Under the pieces are notes generated by a model that made no database searches, was not told where the DNA came from, and worked only from the letters and a program-made list of their open reading frames with translations. This document shows positions 34,345-47,620 of a DNA stretch of 64,000 nucleotides, piece after piece (the stretch's first letter is position 1; each line of letters opens with the position of its first letter). The translations under genes and the position numbers were made by a program. The DNA is from Isoetes taiwanensis (taxonomy: Eukaryota; Streptophyta; Lycopodiopsida; Isoetales; Isoetaceae), in the NCBI GenBank assembly GCA_021234155.1, contig JAJEKV010000912.1, forward strand, positions 1 through 64,000, given 5' to 3'.

Positions 34345-36590
34345 TCATATTCAGATATAGTGCTTTCTTCTCAGAACATTATGCTAGTTGTGAAGGATTA
34401 TCACGTCGATCTATACATTCAGATATAGTGCTTTCTTCTCAGAACATTATGCTAGCTATGAAGGATTATCACGTCGGTCCATACGGTATGCTTTGCTGTT
34501 GATGTTTTGGATTCATCATGTTCATAGTTCATGTTCACAGTTCATTGTTTATTATCCAGGAGTTTAGGCGTTGTAAAAATTCGTGTCAAAGTATGAGCTT
34601 GAATTAGAAAGCTGAACCTCTTCTCTTGCCATTGTTTCATACCATGAGCATACTGTAGCTTCTAATCTGCATTTTTCTAATCTACAACACTTAAGGCCAG
34701 CTTTTATTGTATATTAGTTTCTAGAATTTTATTGTACTGCCTATTTTACGGCTGAGACAATAGCTTCCCTTTGGCATAAAATTTATTTTGATGTGGTAAT
34801 TATATCCTTTGCAAATTTGTATTTTATGTCTTTGCTATCTATTGCCTAAAAATCCTTTACTTTTTTTGTTATGTGCGAGGATATGGTTGTAACGTATAGG
34901 AAAGAAAAACTATATTAGAACACTGAGAAGATGGGGAAGAGAAAATGAAAGATGGTCTCAAAGAGGGAATAAAAAATGAAGAGACACAATTCATAGAGAA
35001 GGGGATGAAGAGAATATGGGAACATCAGGTGGAAGACTTCATTGAAATGGAAGAGTTACAAGGTCAGAGGATAGGCCTAGCATTGATCACAGGAGCCTAA
35101 AGAGGGTGAAGTTGAAAACCAGGTGGAAAAAAAAAAGGAAGCATGAAGAAGAGGATCTTGTAGGCGTCCCAAAAATTTCACTTTGCAAATGATATCCCGG
35201 ATCTTAAATGAACTTCAAAAAAAAAAAAAAAAGAATTGTGAAGGGAAGAGATCCTCCCTTAATCTCTCTTTGGGAGGGCCAACTATAAACCAAGCGGTCA
35301 ATCCTTCCTTAATCCCTTCCATTATTATTACCAAGGGAGCCAAGGCAATGTGCGAGACACTAAGGAATGATGGGTACATACTTCCCAGGGTAGTTTTATT
35401 CTATCTAAATACTGACTCATTGGGCAATACAATTCAGGTCAAAAAAAAGTTGTGCAAAGGCGGGATGATTTTTGGAAGCAAGAAAACAAAGCATTTGAGT
35501 CCGGTTTGCAATCAATGAGGAATGGGTGATCTTTCCAATAAGATGTTTATTTCTTTGGGATGGGAACCATAGAGCGGATGCCTGATGTACTTAAATCAAA
35601 GAGATACTCTCTAGTAAGAAGCATGCACTTTTGGTTAATGCATCATTTGTGAACATTGAGCCCACCAAGGAGGCAGCCCTAGTATGAGCAATGAATAGTG
35701 ATGTCTATAATTACATATTCATTTATACAAACAAGTACAATATATCTTTCGGGTTAAAAGCATGGAAAAAAAAAACAAAGTTGAAAGACATACTTTGCAA
35801 ATTTAGTTTTTATGTAATGACAAACTCGATTTGACAAACTTCCTTTGCCAATGTTGTTATGTCAAGAGCTTGCGAAATCAAAGTAGAAAACGAATGAAGG
35901 CAAGAATTATGTAGTGCATCAAAGGCACAAGATGAAGAACTCCTACATTTTTCCGGGATAATAGATCCTTTCCTTAAAATGTTGATAAGAATGATGGTAA
36001 GTGGGAATGCCAAAAAACAACGTTCAGAAGCTTCAATGGGAAGAGGAAGAAGTCCTTGAGATATTTGATGGCGTGGATGCTAGACCTTCATATGACTTGA
36101 GAATGGGTCTTTGTATGTTTGGATGTGCATGTGCTAGCAAAGTCTATAGTGTCATTGGCTTCTTCTATGAACTTTAAAGACTTCAAGGAGTTAAGGAATT
36201 TTGCGTGCAAACAAAATGATTGACAAATTTTTGAGTCTAGGAATGGCAAGCCTGAGAGATTGGGGCTTTCATGTGGTTCTTATAGATCTTGCTATAAAAA
36301 TGATAGACCTACCATCGGGCATGATGAAATTCCAAAGATGGAATTTATGTGATCGAGGGAGCTCATAGATGCTAGCATGAGCATTGATACACTTTGCTTA
36401 GATGACAAAGGATTTGCATTGTGCATTTGTGCATTGAGGAACAACTAAAAACAATCGGACATGTATGCAAAGAAGTAGAATTTGGAGAAATGTCAAATGT
36501 TCTTTTCTATCCTCTAAGATTCCTTTTGGCCATAGCAAGGATAATAATATTGGGAATGTATCTTTCTGACTTTACAAGATATGTATATAA
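34345..36590. other. Stretch without recognised gene
   Basis: It contains a roughly 69-bp tandem duplication (34349-34475; phrase CAGATATAGTGCTTTCTTC). A + strand frame at 35183-35518 (…NLSLGGPTINQAVNPSLIPS…) looks protein-like but unknown. Further + strand fragments run to 36500 without a recognisable domain. Confidence 0.4.
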
Positions 36591-36700
36591 TTCATGATAA
36601 GAGCATCGACGTAGTCAGATTACACGAAGAGGTCACAAAAAGACCATAAAGACCAGCATGAAAAAGACCATGGAAAAAATTTTCCCTTTTGAGTTTTTCA

Positions 36701-36870
36701 ATGGTCAACAACCAATGGCTCACAACAAAAGCCCCTTTTTTGTGCGTGTGGTGCATAATGGGCACATGAAGGGCCATTGATTTTAGCCTTTTTCCCAATG
36801 GTCAATAACCAATGGCTCACAACAAAAGCCCTCTTTTGTGTGTGTGGTGCATAATGGGCACATGAAGGGC
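36701..36870. repeat. Tandem duplication, about 98-bp unit
   Basis: Units start at ATGGTCAACAACCAATGGC (36701) and ATGGTCAATAACCAATGGC (36799). Both continue through CTCACAACAAAAGCC and GTGCATAATGGGCACATGAA. Frames crossing it are by-products. Confidence 0.9.
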
Positions 36871-38260
36871 TTGAAGGGCACATGTAGTGCAGTTTCCCCG
36901 CCGGCAACACATTTCTTATCATAACTTTTGATCCAAGGCTCTGTTTGAGATGATTTTTATTGCATTGGAAAGCTCTCTCCGAGATCTTTTTGATGCTGTA
37001 TGATATGGATATGTTTGGTTAAGTTATATATGCTAAAACAGCAATTTTTCGGCCGGGTTTGGTAGGCTTTCACATCCTACCAAATATTAAACAGGATTTG
37101 CTTATTGGATATTGTTTTATGGCTCATTCCGGTCGAAGCTTGCAAAAAATTACCATGCATTTTTAGATTTTGAGGCGCTTATTAAGCAAATTCCCAAGGC
37201 TTCTAGATCCTTGTGCTAACAAATAAAAGTTTCCACTTTGGTTTCTCACCACAAAAATCCATGGAGGCCAAAGGTCGTAACATTCCAGTTGAAAAAATGT
37301 TTGTGTATGGGTGTTGCAAACTTTATGACTTCTAATAATGGGATCAATCGCCTATCTTTATGGTAACTTTTTTACTTATGTTCTATTTGTTTTTATTGTG
37401 ATCAAATTCAAAAGCTACAGTGTGATGAAACCTCAAATGTATTCTAGTTTTTTCCGGGTTTGAATTCTAAAATTTTTGTCACACCGGGACGCCCTAAGGC
37501 CAAGAAGGCCAACAATTTTTTTGCAACACAAACCATTAACATCCAACATATAAAAATTAAATCCCCAACACATAACAACCACACATAACAACCATTGACA
37601 TTAACAACCAACACATAACTATCATTGACATTAATTAACACAACCATTGGGTCCAACACATTTAAATTAAAATCCCCCTTAAACCCCCTTTGGTTTGGTG
37701 CATATTCACACGGGGTGACGTGAGGCCGAGAGCCCTCATAATTGTATTTTGCACGTAAGAAATCAAGACTATATAGTATTCCGCTTGAAATCTTATAGTA
37801 TTTTCCATAATCTTACTATACAAGATAGTAGGTTTTGTACTTGCATATCTCACAAATGAGGAACTTTACGCGGATTGTAGATTAAGGAATAAGGGGTGAA
37901 TATGCCTATTCAACAGCTCTCGTTGCCCGGAGTCATTCCCCGTGTGAATATGCCCATTGATACTAAAGATGATCCAATGATAAAACAATTCCCATTTTTA
38001 GATCCCATTAGACGATCGTAACTTGTCCAACCGTGATCTCAGATAACCCGTTAAGGGCATAGTTCCTTGTTCACCATCTTGCTTACAATATAGAAGTCCA
38101 TAGTTGGTTGTGTCTTTCAAATATCTCAAAAAACGTTTCGCAATGATCCAATGTTCTTTACGGGAGAAGACATAAATTGACCCAAAAAGATTATTTGCAA
38201 ATTAGGGCGAAGCATGTGCAAAGTATTGAAGAGCTCCAAATTGGCATAAAGGAATATTTT

Positions 38261-39002
38261 TCATTGCATCATGCTCTTGATCTTTTTGCAGACAATGCAA
38301 CTTAGACAAATGCAAATTTTTGGATGAACAACCATACGCGATGCTACAACTTTGCACTGCGACAAATCAAACTTGTCCACTGCCTCTAGTATAGCATTTG
38401 TGTGGCTTAAATGCATCCTTTCTTTTGAACGATCACGTTGAATGTTGAAGCCAAGACAAGAACGGATATTTTCAAGATCAATCGTCTCAAATGTTGATAC
38501 TAACTGCTTCTTGACAGAGATTAGAAAATTCATATCATTACAAACGAGAATATTATCACCAACATAGAGTGCAACGAAAATGAATGACTTGCCATGATGC
38601 CTATTAGAAAGATTAGGATATGCATGAGATAATCGAAAATCAATGGAACAAAGCATCCGTCTTCTCATACCATTTCCTTGAAGCTTGTTTTAACCCATAA
38701 AGGGAACGATTCAACTTACAAACCATTTGCTCCTTTCCTGAAAGTGCAAAACCTTTGGGATGTTTCATGTAAATCCCTTCTGTGATATCTCTGTTAAAAA
38801 AAGCAGTCTTCACATTCATCTGATGAACTTCCAAGTCAAATTGCACTGCAAATGCTAACAATGCACGAACAGTAGTCAAACGCACAACTGGAAAAAAAGT
38901 TTCTTCATCGTCAACACCTTCAATTTGTGAGTATCCCTTGGCCACCAATCGAGCTTTAAACGTATCAAAAGTTCCATCAGCCAACATTTTGGTCTTAAAC
39001 AC
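38261..39002 (-). pseudogene. Copia reverse transcriptase domain, catalytic Asp lost
   Basis: Two overlapping frames cover the RVT_2 domain. The first holds GTFDTFKARLVAKGYSQIEG, TTVRALLAFAVQFDLEVHQM and IYMKHPKGFALSG. The second holds KSFIFVALYVGDNILVCND and LVSTFETIDLENIRSCLGF. The frame change falls near 38655. The first Asp of the YVDD metal site is Gly. Confidence 0.88.
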
Positions 39003-39028
39003 CCATTTACACTTGATTGCTCTTCTTC

Positions 39029-39670
39029 TAAAAAGGAAGGAAGGAAAGGGAAAATTTTAACGTCCACGGAACCCAATCGGGTTATGGGACTAAGTACATA
39101 AAGGGACGAAGTCCCCGGATCGGGTCCAAACAAGAACATGGGCGAAGCCCTTAAACCAAAGCACACAACGTGAGCAAGACCACAACCATCATGACTCTAA
39201 TTAAAACCACACGAAAAAAACCGTTGCTGTGATGATTATGGCTGCTCACCGATCAAAAATCCATGCCGCTGCACAAGCAACAAGCATACCTTCATACCTC
39301 CGCCGGACAAGGCTTCACCAAAGCGACTCCGAACGGTAACCTCTTTCACCGGGTGCTGGAAAATAGACGCCTTAACGCCGCGCTTAGACGAGGAGTGGAA
39401 GGTGGCGCCAGAGAAACCGCCAGTGGAAATCCCATACCTGGGAGGTGCCTCCGCTCCCCTATCCTCCGCCCCCGCGCCCGCCAAGACTTCTGTGTGTATG
39501 CGGAGGTGACATGCACTCGAGTAATACCACAGCGCCATCCTTCGGTATCCTTCTTCGCCGCTGCTCCAACGCCATCCATCATGCACCGGGCCAGGTAGGG
39601 CCTCAGCAAAATACTCGGTAGCGCCAGCGCCAAAAAGCCAGCGCCAAGGTAAGGGAGAGGAGGAACGAAA
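39029..39670 (-). mobile_element. Unidentified insertion of about 640 bp inside copia pol
   Basis: Copia pol reads …WTITELP up to about 39671 and resumes as RRAIKCKWVFK at about 39028; in intact elements these phrases are adjacent (TELPxGRRAIKCKW). The sequence between is GC-richer and unrelated to copia. Read on the minus strand, it ends in two strong stem-loops with TTCG loops: GGGCTTCGCCC (39140-39150) and GGGACTTCGTCCC (39103-39116), followed by an A/T- and CTTCC-rich end. This fits the 3' end of a non-LTR element (LINE or SINE), but I cannot name the family. No clear target duplication was seen; GGAAAGG and CGAAAGG at the two edges are only suggestive. Confidence 0.6.
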
Positions 39671-41049
39671 GGCAATTCAGTTATAGTCCAAGTAATTTTT
39701 AGAAAGCAAAGCATCGCCCCCGCATTGCAATTTTTCCACATCTCATGATTTGGTGAAGAGATAGCTTGCTCATATGTAGCAGGATCATGAGAAACAACCA
39801 AGGCATAATAATAAAAGAATTTTTGAGTAGGAACCCAAGTTCGAAGTTGTCGCTCTTAGACTATTATCCTGCGGATTAGGCTCAACATTATCCGGAATAA
39901 CTTCATCAATAAAATTGCAAGAGCATCAACGTTAGCAAAGACATCAACATTGGCATGGGGTGTTTACATTCTCACTTCGTTAGCAACATGCAAAACCGGA
40001 GTATCAGTTTGATGAGCATCAGGAATTATACCAGTAACATCATCATCTGGAAAAACAGTTAGAATACTATCTGAAGGATTTACTGAATTTGCATCCCCAT
40101 GCAGATTCATCAAAGATAGCGCTATGACTAATCGACACCTTACGTGTCTCAGGGTCAAAAAACCTGTAAGCCTTTGAATCTGCAGAATATCCAATAAAAA
40201 TAACCTTTTGACCTCTAGGGCCAAGTTTCTTGCGATCTTTATGAGAAACAAGTACATAAGCAATACATCCAAATTCGCAAATGAGAAACTGATGGTTTTA
40301 TACTTGTCCAAGCCTCAACGGGAGTAGTAGATTTTAGTGCAGGTGTAGTGAGATAATTTTAAATGTAAATAACAGTAAGAACAGCTTCAGCCCAAAAGTG
40401 CACTAATAAATTTGCATGAATCAACATAGATCTTACGGAATTTAAAACAGTGCGGTTCTTTTGTTCAGAAACACATTTTGTTCTGGTGTCTCTGGTATAG
40501 TAAACTCATGTTGAATCCCATGTTCTGTGCAAAATGCTTGAAAAACTTTAGATTTATACTCAACACCATTGTCGATTGCATAAAATCTTAAGAGGAAGGC
40601 CAATTTGACTTTCAACAAGTTTGCAAAGAGACAAGGAAAATATCAAATACATCGATTTCTTTTTTCAAGAAGTAGGCAAAAGTATACCGTGTGTAATCAT
40701 TAATGAACAACAAAAATAAGAAGAACCCCTAAAAGGCAAGGGAAAAGGACCACGGACATCGAATGTACCCAACTCAAGAATTTGGGTAGCATGAATAGCT
40801 TAAGTATGGAAAGGATTGGCAGTAAGCCGCTTACCCGTGGCACATGACTTACAAACTTCCAATTTGGCATGACTCTATAAGTCTTGGCACCATATACAAT
40901 GGCTAGACATTCCATTTCTATAAGTCTTTGAAATTTTGAATGTGCAACACGAGAGTGCCACGTAGCAATCTTGTCGTGGGTACTAGAAGTTGTAATAGCA
41001 TATGCAAAATTATTATCTATGGAAAGTTCCCATAAATCATTATGTCCGT

Positions 41050-44000
41050 GGTGCTAAAGTAAGAAGGGCAAAAGTATATTTGGTGGGTATCAAAAGCTAT
41101 AGGCCCCACGATATGCTTATAGTAGGGTTTTAGCCCGCTTTAAAGCACCCCCCGCTTTTGCTTAATTTGGGTGCTGGTGGGTGTAACCGGCGTCATTTTT
41201 CCACGCCCTTCATGTACTCACATGTCCGCCCCAAGAACGAACCGTTAGGAAATGATTGTGGGATTTTTGGGATTTTAAAGGCAGTGGTTGTACTTTTTTA
41301 CAAATTTTAACTTCATGATCCGCGCCCGCAAATTCTCCTTCACTTATTCTCCCTTTGTCAAGAAATTCATGGCTTTCCGATCTGATCTTGGAGGCACCAT
41401 CATCGTTTAGCATTGGATTTTTCAGCCGATGAATTCTAATACAAATTGGATCTTGAAACCGCTGAAGACCAATTTACAAGAGTGGATGCCACCGAACCGA
41501 GAATAAGATGAGAAAAGCAAAGGGTTGGACTGAAGATCTCGAGCAAGAGATGAAGAAATAGCCAAACATAGTTGATTTCAACAAGCTTACCAAAATGCAT
41601 TTTAAAAGGCCCGTGATGAAAGGGTGGTTCATCCCGAAATGAAATCCCCTTAACCTAGAATTTTGCCAAATCCAAAGGAGTGCAAGGCGGCGGGGTGTTA
41701 TTTGAGATGCAATTCCACTATGGCAGAAGTTGTTAGGTACATCTAATTCTTGATTTCATGTCCTGCGGCTTCTTTATGCTTTTAAGTGCTTGTATCCGCC
41801 GAGTGCACTAAAATCAAGTCCGTGCTTCTTTATGCTTTTAAGTGCTTATATCCGCCAGTGTTACTTGGCCGAGAGGTTCATTGAATAATGTGCAATATTT
41901 CTTATGATAGGTTCCAAAAGGGCAACAATTGCAATCGCCGTTTAGAAAATCGGAAGTCGGCCCTTGGATATGGTCCATGGTCTTGCTTCCAAAGGAGGTT
42001 GAGGTGCGATTCTCTCACCCCGCTTTGCAAGAAAAGCATTATAAAAATTCGAAACAAAATAACGAGTCTCTCCTTGCAAGAAGGATGTTGTGAACACTAT
42101 TGAGACTCGAAGCCCAAATTTCTTCCCTTGCACCTTATGGAGGTCACACTGTATAAGTTTCCATACAAAAGCTCCTTTGCAATTCTTGTATAAATATTTC
42201 TAAACAAAAGGCCACCATTCAACCGCAGCCTTTTTCAACAATACAAAAGGCACATCCCGAACACCCTCGTTTGCTTAAAGGCTTTCGAGTGAAGTTGAAG
42301 CCTATTTATGTAAAGAAAGTATCGTAAAGGGAAACCTCATTTGCATATACTATATGAAGTTGGAGTATACCTTAGTAGGCTTGAATGCTTTAAGGTCAAA
42401 TAAAACCGATTTCATGGTGAAGAGTGCAAAGTGTTGTTGTGAGGTCTCAGGACCTCGGTGAGAAGTAACCGCCAGCCAACATACATATGACTCAAGCATC
42501 GAGCTCGAGGGTGTGGTTTGCAACAAGAGCGAGGGTGAAGAATGGTATAAACATGACCGCTTGATGCAGAAAAAATGTCGAGGTGTGGCATAAAAAGTCT
42601 TCCTATATGTCCAAGAGAAAGAGAGGATCATGAGTTCTGCTTGAATGAAAACGTTTGAAAAGGTAATACTCTCTTTATTGCATGCCGCAATATGCCGAGA
42701 TGTCGCCATCCATCGAATCATGTTTTTACGCTTTCAACTTGCACTAATCTTCGCTTTTATGCTATAGACCTTGCAGCATTCCAAAGGGAGATGTAATAGT
42801 TGGTGGAGTTGGGATCAGGTTATCAAGGAAGTACGGTGGCAGCAGAAAGAAAAGATCCACGCTACCAAGAAGGGAAACAAAAGTAAGAAATCCAAGGTAG
42901 CTGGTGGGACACATTTCGAAACTCAAGACAAGACGAGACCTCAACCGGGCAAGGGAAAAAAAGAAAGAACCAAAGCCGGTTCTTAGATTGTCTTACAAGA
43001 GAATCCAAGTGAAGGATTTCTATTTCCCTATCTCGTGTTCCACATTGAAGATATTTTGTTATTATAATTACAGGGGGCTAGATGGCAGCCCCGCAATTGT
43101 GAGGAGTTGCCTGGACAATATCCAAGATGGCATCGTTGTTTCAGAATTGATTTTGGCAGAGAATTACAACATAAAGATAGAGCCAAAGACTCATATGATA
43201 TGATAGACAAAAAGCCTCGGGATCGTAAAGCTATTGAAGGAAACCCATTTTACTTAAGTGATGACAAGATTCATGACACTCTTTTATGCAAAGACTATCT
43301 TAGAAAGCACAATTCATGGCTTATATCAAATGGTGTAGAATTCTCTGTGCATATAGTTTGGTCGATGGTTGTTCTAGCCAATTCAAATCTGCCCCGGCCA
43401 TTCTATTTTCTCGCTAAGATATCACAATGAGCTAGGGAAGGAAATAGTGTGGAATTTCTTTGGGATAGCCCATGGTAAGGGAGAGCACCATATACAAGGG
43501 CAAAGCCCTTAAGGGGCATTCACTAGAGAGTAGCTCAAGCATGATGGGGTGAGATTTAGGTGCCGATGCCCGGAATTGCCGACCGTTGGAATGAAGGTAT
43601 CAACAACGGGAATATCAAAAGGTATTATACTTTCATCCACGTGATCTCGCTAAGTAATGCCGCCGCGCCGAGTAATGTCAGATTGTCAGACAGTCTTGAG
43701 TAGTGCCGTGTCAGGAACTATCAGAATGTGATGAGTAGTCAGATTATGATGAGTAATGTTGTTCGTGGAGCCGCAATACTTGTTGTTGTCTCTTTGCGTG
43801 TACTTCGTTGATAGGACAGACCGAATTTGGACCAAGGAAATACACAAAGATCCGCACATACATGTCCAAATCCACCACAAGGGTGGGTCATAGAGATTTA
43901 AGTTGTTTCAAGGGTAACCGCTTGAAGGAAAACCGGTCATGTTGTGTGAATAGGCACAAAGTTGAAGAATTGGAAGTATGTGACACTAAAGCCTATGAAG

Positions 44001-45180
44001 TCTACCGGTGAAACACTTGATGACTAAATTGACGAGGCATTTTTGAAGGTGATGGGGAATGGCTTAGTGGAAACATAGAGGAAGGTGACAATTTCAAGTA
44101 GCTTGTAGCCGAGGAGGGCAACCAAGAGAATGCGACTTCTATGTGGTGAAGTGTGCTAAGCCGAGGCATATTCTTGACAAAATTGTACATGATACCGGGC
44201 CGACTTTTTAATGTCGATGAACATGTGTTGGCTGATTTATACTATGCTATCCAACCCGATGGTAGTTGGGAGCTATTTCAAAACAAAGGTCTTACTTTAC
44301 CAATACACCATCATGTCACACAATCAAGTTTGAGATGAATCAAATTCCGACACCAATGTGTATTCCGAGGGGGCTACCCATCGATGATCCTTGACAACCT
44401 ACCATATGAAGGTTGAAAAATGGTTTGACCTAGTTGTTTCATCATTTCAAAGATTTATCTTAAAATTTGAAGAGACCTTTATCTTAAATTTTGAAGACCT
44501 TTATCTTAAATTTTTATGTTGTATTAGAGACATTACTTGGAATCAATACTCAAGATTACATAACGAAGTCATATATATTATGTAAAAAGGCTAGTGTACA
44601 ATGGTATTTTCGGAGTCATTGAGTTTTCGTGAGTGGATAGAGTCTTCAAGAATGGTGCCCAAAGAAATCCATTGTACCTCTTTTCCGAGCATTGAGGATA
44701 TAATAGGCCGAGACAAGATAGTTGTTGAGACAGTAATCTAGCACATCAACTGCCTCCTTCTTCGCAACCATGCATTAGTGATATCTAGCTGGGAGATTGT
44801 TTCTTCAACTCATGGGAAGACAAGTAATCCAATGCCGGACACACAAACTTCTCGCAAAAGTTGTTCTCTTCCCGCCCCTTGAAAAGCATAACAGAACGGT
44901 TGTGTGCTTGTGGTTTAGAAACCCTTTGTGTAGGTCATCTACCAAAAAATCATACCATGATATTCAGGAAAATCCTCAAGTACAACCTTCAACTCCTTGA
45001 AAAAAGTTGCTTTGTTGTATTGGTTGGATGCTCACATGCATAGCATTGCTCTTGACCATATGCCTTTAAGAATTTGGTCCGCAAATGGGTACAATGCATC
45101 CACCATATCCCTTTGTATTCAAGTAGAGAAGCACCTGCATCACAATATCAAACCTCAGAGTGCCCACTCCACAAACTCAT
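41050..45180. other. Coding-like but unrecognised, decayed
   Basis: Plus-strand fragments at 41540-41650 (NIVDFNKLTKMHFKRPVMKG), 42780-42985 (Lys-rich KKGNKSKKSKVAGG), 43070-43430 (YNIKIEPKTH, then DMIDKKPRDRKAIEGNPFYL…) and 43800-44340 (LADLYYAIQPDGSWELFQN) are protein-like and colinear, with stops between. They suggest one decayed gene or element on the plus strand. I recognise no domain. Confidence 0.35.
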
Positions 45181-45189
45181 GATACCCCC

Positions 45190-45950
45190 GTCCGCAATTA
45201 TTTGCGCTTTTACAACATGGTTCGCTTGAGGTGGAGGCAAGAGTTTTTGGCCCATTCTCCTCTCGTTGTGTACGTACAAGACACCATTTATGTCAAGCAC
45301 CATCAACTTCCGCTTGGGTTCCCATCCTCAACATTTCCACCTACCACGGCCGAGGTGTAAGCCGCGAAGTCGTGGCCGACTCTCTTTGGATCAGGCCGCC
45401 ACCATCCGTGTCGGGATGCTGCCGAGATGTGCCGGACTTTGTCTGCGACCGTAGGACTCGCTTTAGCTTTGCTACCCAATGATGGAGAGGCCGATAGCCA
45501 TAGTCGATCTAGTTTGATATTGCCCCGCTGCCTTTTCCTTTGAATGTAGTCAAGCTTCTCGCCTCGAGTTACGGGTGCCTCTTCCAAACTCAAGGCCTTA
45601 TCCTCACCTCCCCGACCGTCCTTGGGTTGATTGCCCGAACCAACCTCTTAATGTTGCCGCTCAGCCCCTTCAATGTATCCATCCACCGCTTGCCTTTCCG
45701 CGGATTCTAGGTACATTGAGTCTCGCCTCAAGGAATTCTTCTGTACTTGCTACTTGGATAAGTTGCCCTAATAATCCTCAGAAACCTGTCAGACCGCTGC
45801 TTGTTTGGGATCACCGAGACGTAGTGCTTGAGTGTAACTTTGCCGAAAGTCCCGAACTTGCAATTGTTTTTCCTACCTTGTTGGACTTTTAGTGATCCTT
45901 TCCACCATATTCGGCCGGCCCTATCAAGTTTGCCTTGTCTGCCCCTTTAT
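45190..45950 (-). pseudogene. Possible Ty3/gypsy gag remnant
   Basis: It lies directly after the primer-binding site of the 5' LTR at 45978-47620 in the element's sense, where gag is expected. The minus strand is largely open (for example GEKLDYIQRKRQRGNIKLDRL…), and so is the plus strand. No zinc knuckle was seen, so the assignment rests on position. Confidence 0.35.
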
Positions 45951-45956
45951 CTATGT

Positions 45957-45973
45957 CCTTATCTTTCATTCCA
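45957..45973 (-). other. Primer-binding site, initiator-Met-tRNA-like
   Basis: Four bases after the LTR end, the minus strand reads TGGAATGAAAGATAAGG. It keeps 10-11 positions of the common plant PBS TGGTATCAGAGC-AGG. The position supports the LTR at 45978-47620 being a 5' LTR. Confidence 0.5.
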
Positions 45974-45977
45974 TAAG

Positions 45978-47620
45978 TGTGACGCCCTCGCCAAACATAC
46001 GGCCACCCTGCCGCACACTGGCAGGAATCCCCCGTCCCCGGCCAACAACCGCACGTGCCCTCCGCCTATTCCGCACTATGGAACTCCCGTGAAAGCGGAA
46101 AGGGGACACTAAGGTGTCTTTGGCGCGCCTCTTCCCTATGGGCTCCTATCCCGCCGAAGCATAAACAACGCCGTAACTAGCAATAACAATACAACATACT
46201 ACCCAAGGGTAGTCCATCACATATCCATATGAGCAAAGAAGATAATCATAAACCATAAAACATGAGAGCTCCTACCCATGGCTCCACTCATAAGGAGGTA
46301 GACCTGACGGATAGGTCTCAAGATAGAGCGCAATCGAAGTCATAACAATGGCGCAGGGCTGGCATAAGACAATGGCTAGGGTTGACCACTCCATCCGCCT
46401 CCCCGTGCATACTTTGCGTGATGGGCTAAATCAGCTCGCATGACTCTAGCCTTCCAGGACACGCAATCCCATGGCATCACCCATCTGGGACTACTCCAGT
46501 TGCATCTCCTCGTCCCATGAGGCAGAAGGGTTGCATCTCCCTCCCAGGGTCTAGAGGTTAAGGGCGGCTAGAGAATCGTGGGCACACACCCATTCGCACT
46601 CTGACTTAACCCCCAAAACGAGAGCCAAGCCGACACTTGCGCCTCGAGAGTGTGGAGGCACCATTGCCCCGGGGAGGTGTGGGACCCATGCTCGCCCACA
46701 CGGTGACCGCACCATAAGCCTAGCCCACTATGGGATCCCCCTAAGCCCCCACTGCAGGATCCTCCCTCCACATTCCCTCTAGCCCTCAAGTATGTGGTGC
46801 TGAGTCACAAAGATAGCCTCGAGAAGCCCCGGGTGGGCTCCTATGCACAGCCGCATCTAATAGGAACTAGGGATCTACTCTAGGAGCATACTACATATGG
46901 CCCTAGGTCTCTACCCCCTTCCCAATACAAGAGGAGCAAACATGATCAACCAACATCACATAATCATCGGGGATCCTAAGAATGATCATAAGAAGAACAT
47001 CTTAACCTAATCATACAATCTAACTAATGGTTAGGGTTCATTGATTAGGGTTCAAGATGTTGAATACTGGGTTCTAGGATGGCTCTACTCTAGATAATAA
47101 GATACTAGCACATCCGGAATGCTAATTCCAAATGAGCTATCACAACTACTACCCTACATACCTGCTCTCGATGCTCTCCCTCCAGATCCGTAGGCCTCCA
47201 TGGTCTTGACTCACGGATGTCGCTCTTGCTCCAAGAACGAGTCCAGCCCCCAAGGGGCTGCTGCACTGCACTATGCCCACAAGAACGATGTTCAAAACGG
47301 GTTTGAACGAGTAGATGACCTCGGGGTGCTAGGGCTGGAAAGAGGCCTAGGGTTAGGGTTCCGCTAGCCCATATAAGTTAGGGTCCACCTAAGATGCCAC
47401 GCGGGCACCAATCGGTGAGTCTCGCGGTGGCGGGTGCCCAACAGGTTAAGGCCACGTGGAAAATGGTCTTAACCCTAGGGTTGGCTAAGTTATATGAATA
47501 ACTTAGTCATGCCCCCTAGTGCCACAATCTATGGTATACAAGGCTATGAAGATAGATTCTGTATAGTGACCGGGTCCAGAATATACGTATGCATAGCGTG
47601 ATATTCCCTCGAACGCCACA
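45978..47620 (-). mobile_element. Ty3/gypsy 5' LTR (copy A)
   Basis: It begins TGTGACGCCCTCG and ends CCCTCGAACGCCACA, matching short inverted ends (TGTGRCG). A PBS-like site follows on the minus strand. The interior aligns in patches with the LTR at 48009-49850 (shared CATCACATATCCA, CCACTCCATCCGCC, CTGCCCCTTCCCAATACAA wording), so both come from one chromovirus family. The two differ too much to be the pair of one insertion. Confidence 0.65.

Larger units (their letters stand above)
37880..41045 (-). mobile_element. Ty1/copia retrotransposon, decayed, internal region
   Basis: Domains run in copia order on the minus strand. GAG-pre-integrase and integrase N-terminus: WHSRVAHSKFQRL, CATGKRLTANPF (41000-40830). 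Integrase core and C-terminus: QNVFLNKRT, VHFWAEAVLT, VFIGYSADSKAYRFFDPE (40800-40080). Linker: PATYEQAISSPNHEMWKN (39790). RT: KCKWVFKTKM…FKARLVAKGY…VCKLNRSLYGLKQASRKWYE (39015-38650), then LYVGDNILV (38552-38566). RNase H: GALQYFAHA (38250) to about 37880. The RT active site YVDD has become YVGD, and frames break in every domain, so it is dead. LTR ends were not located with confidence. Confidence 0.88.

Noticed and set aside
36592-36922. Minus-strand frames with repeated SCAHYAPH peptides
   Set aside because: They arise from the 98-bp tandem duplication and match no protein family.
39263-39801. Overlapping frames of 111-151 codons on both strands
   Set aside because: They run across the insertion junction in copia pol. 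Only the first 25 or so residues (the copia linker) are meaningful; the rest is GC-rich chance coding.
45575-46112. Plus-strand open frames (105 and 94 codons)
   Set aside because: They overlap the LTR edge, primer site and presumed gag on the opposite strand. They look like GC-rich antisense frames.
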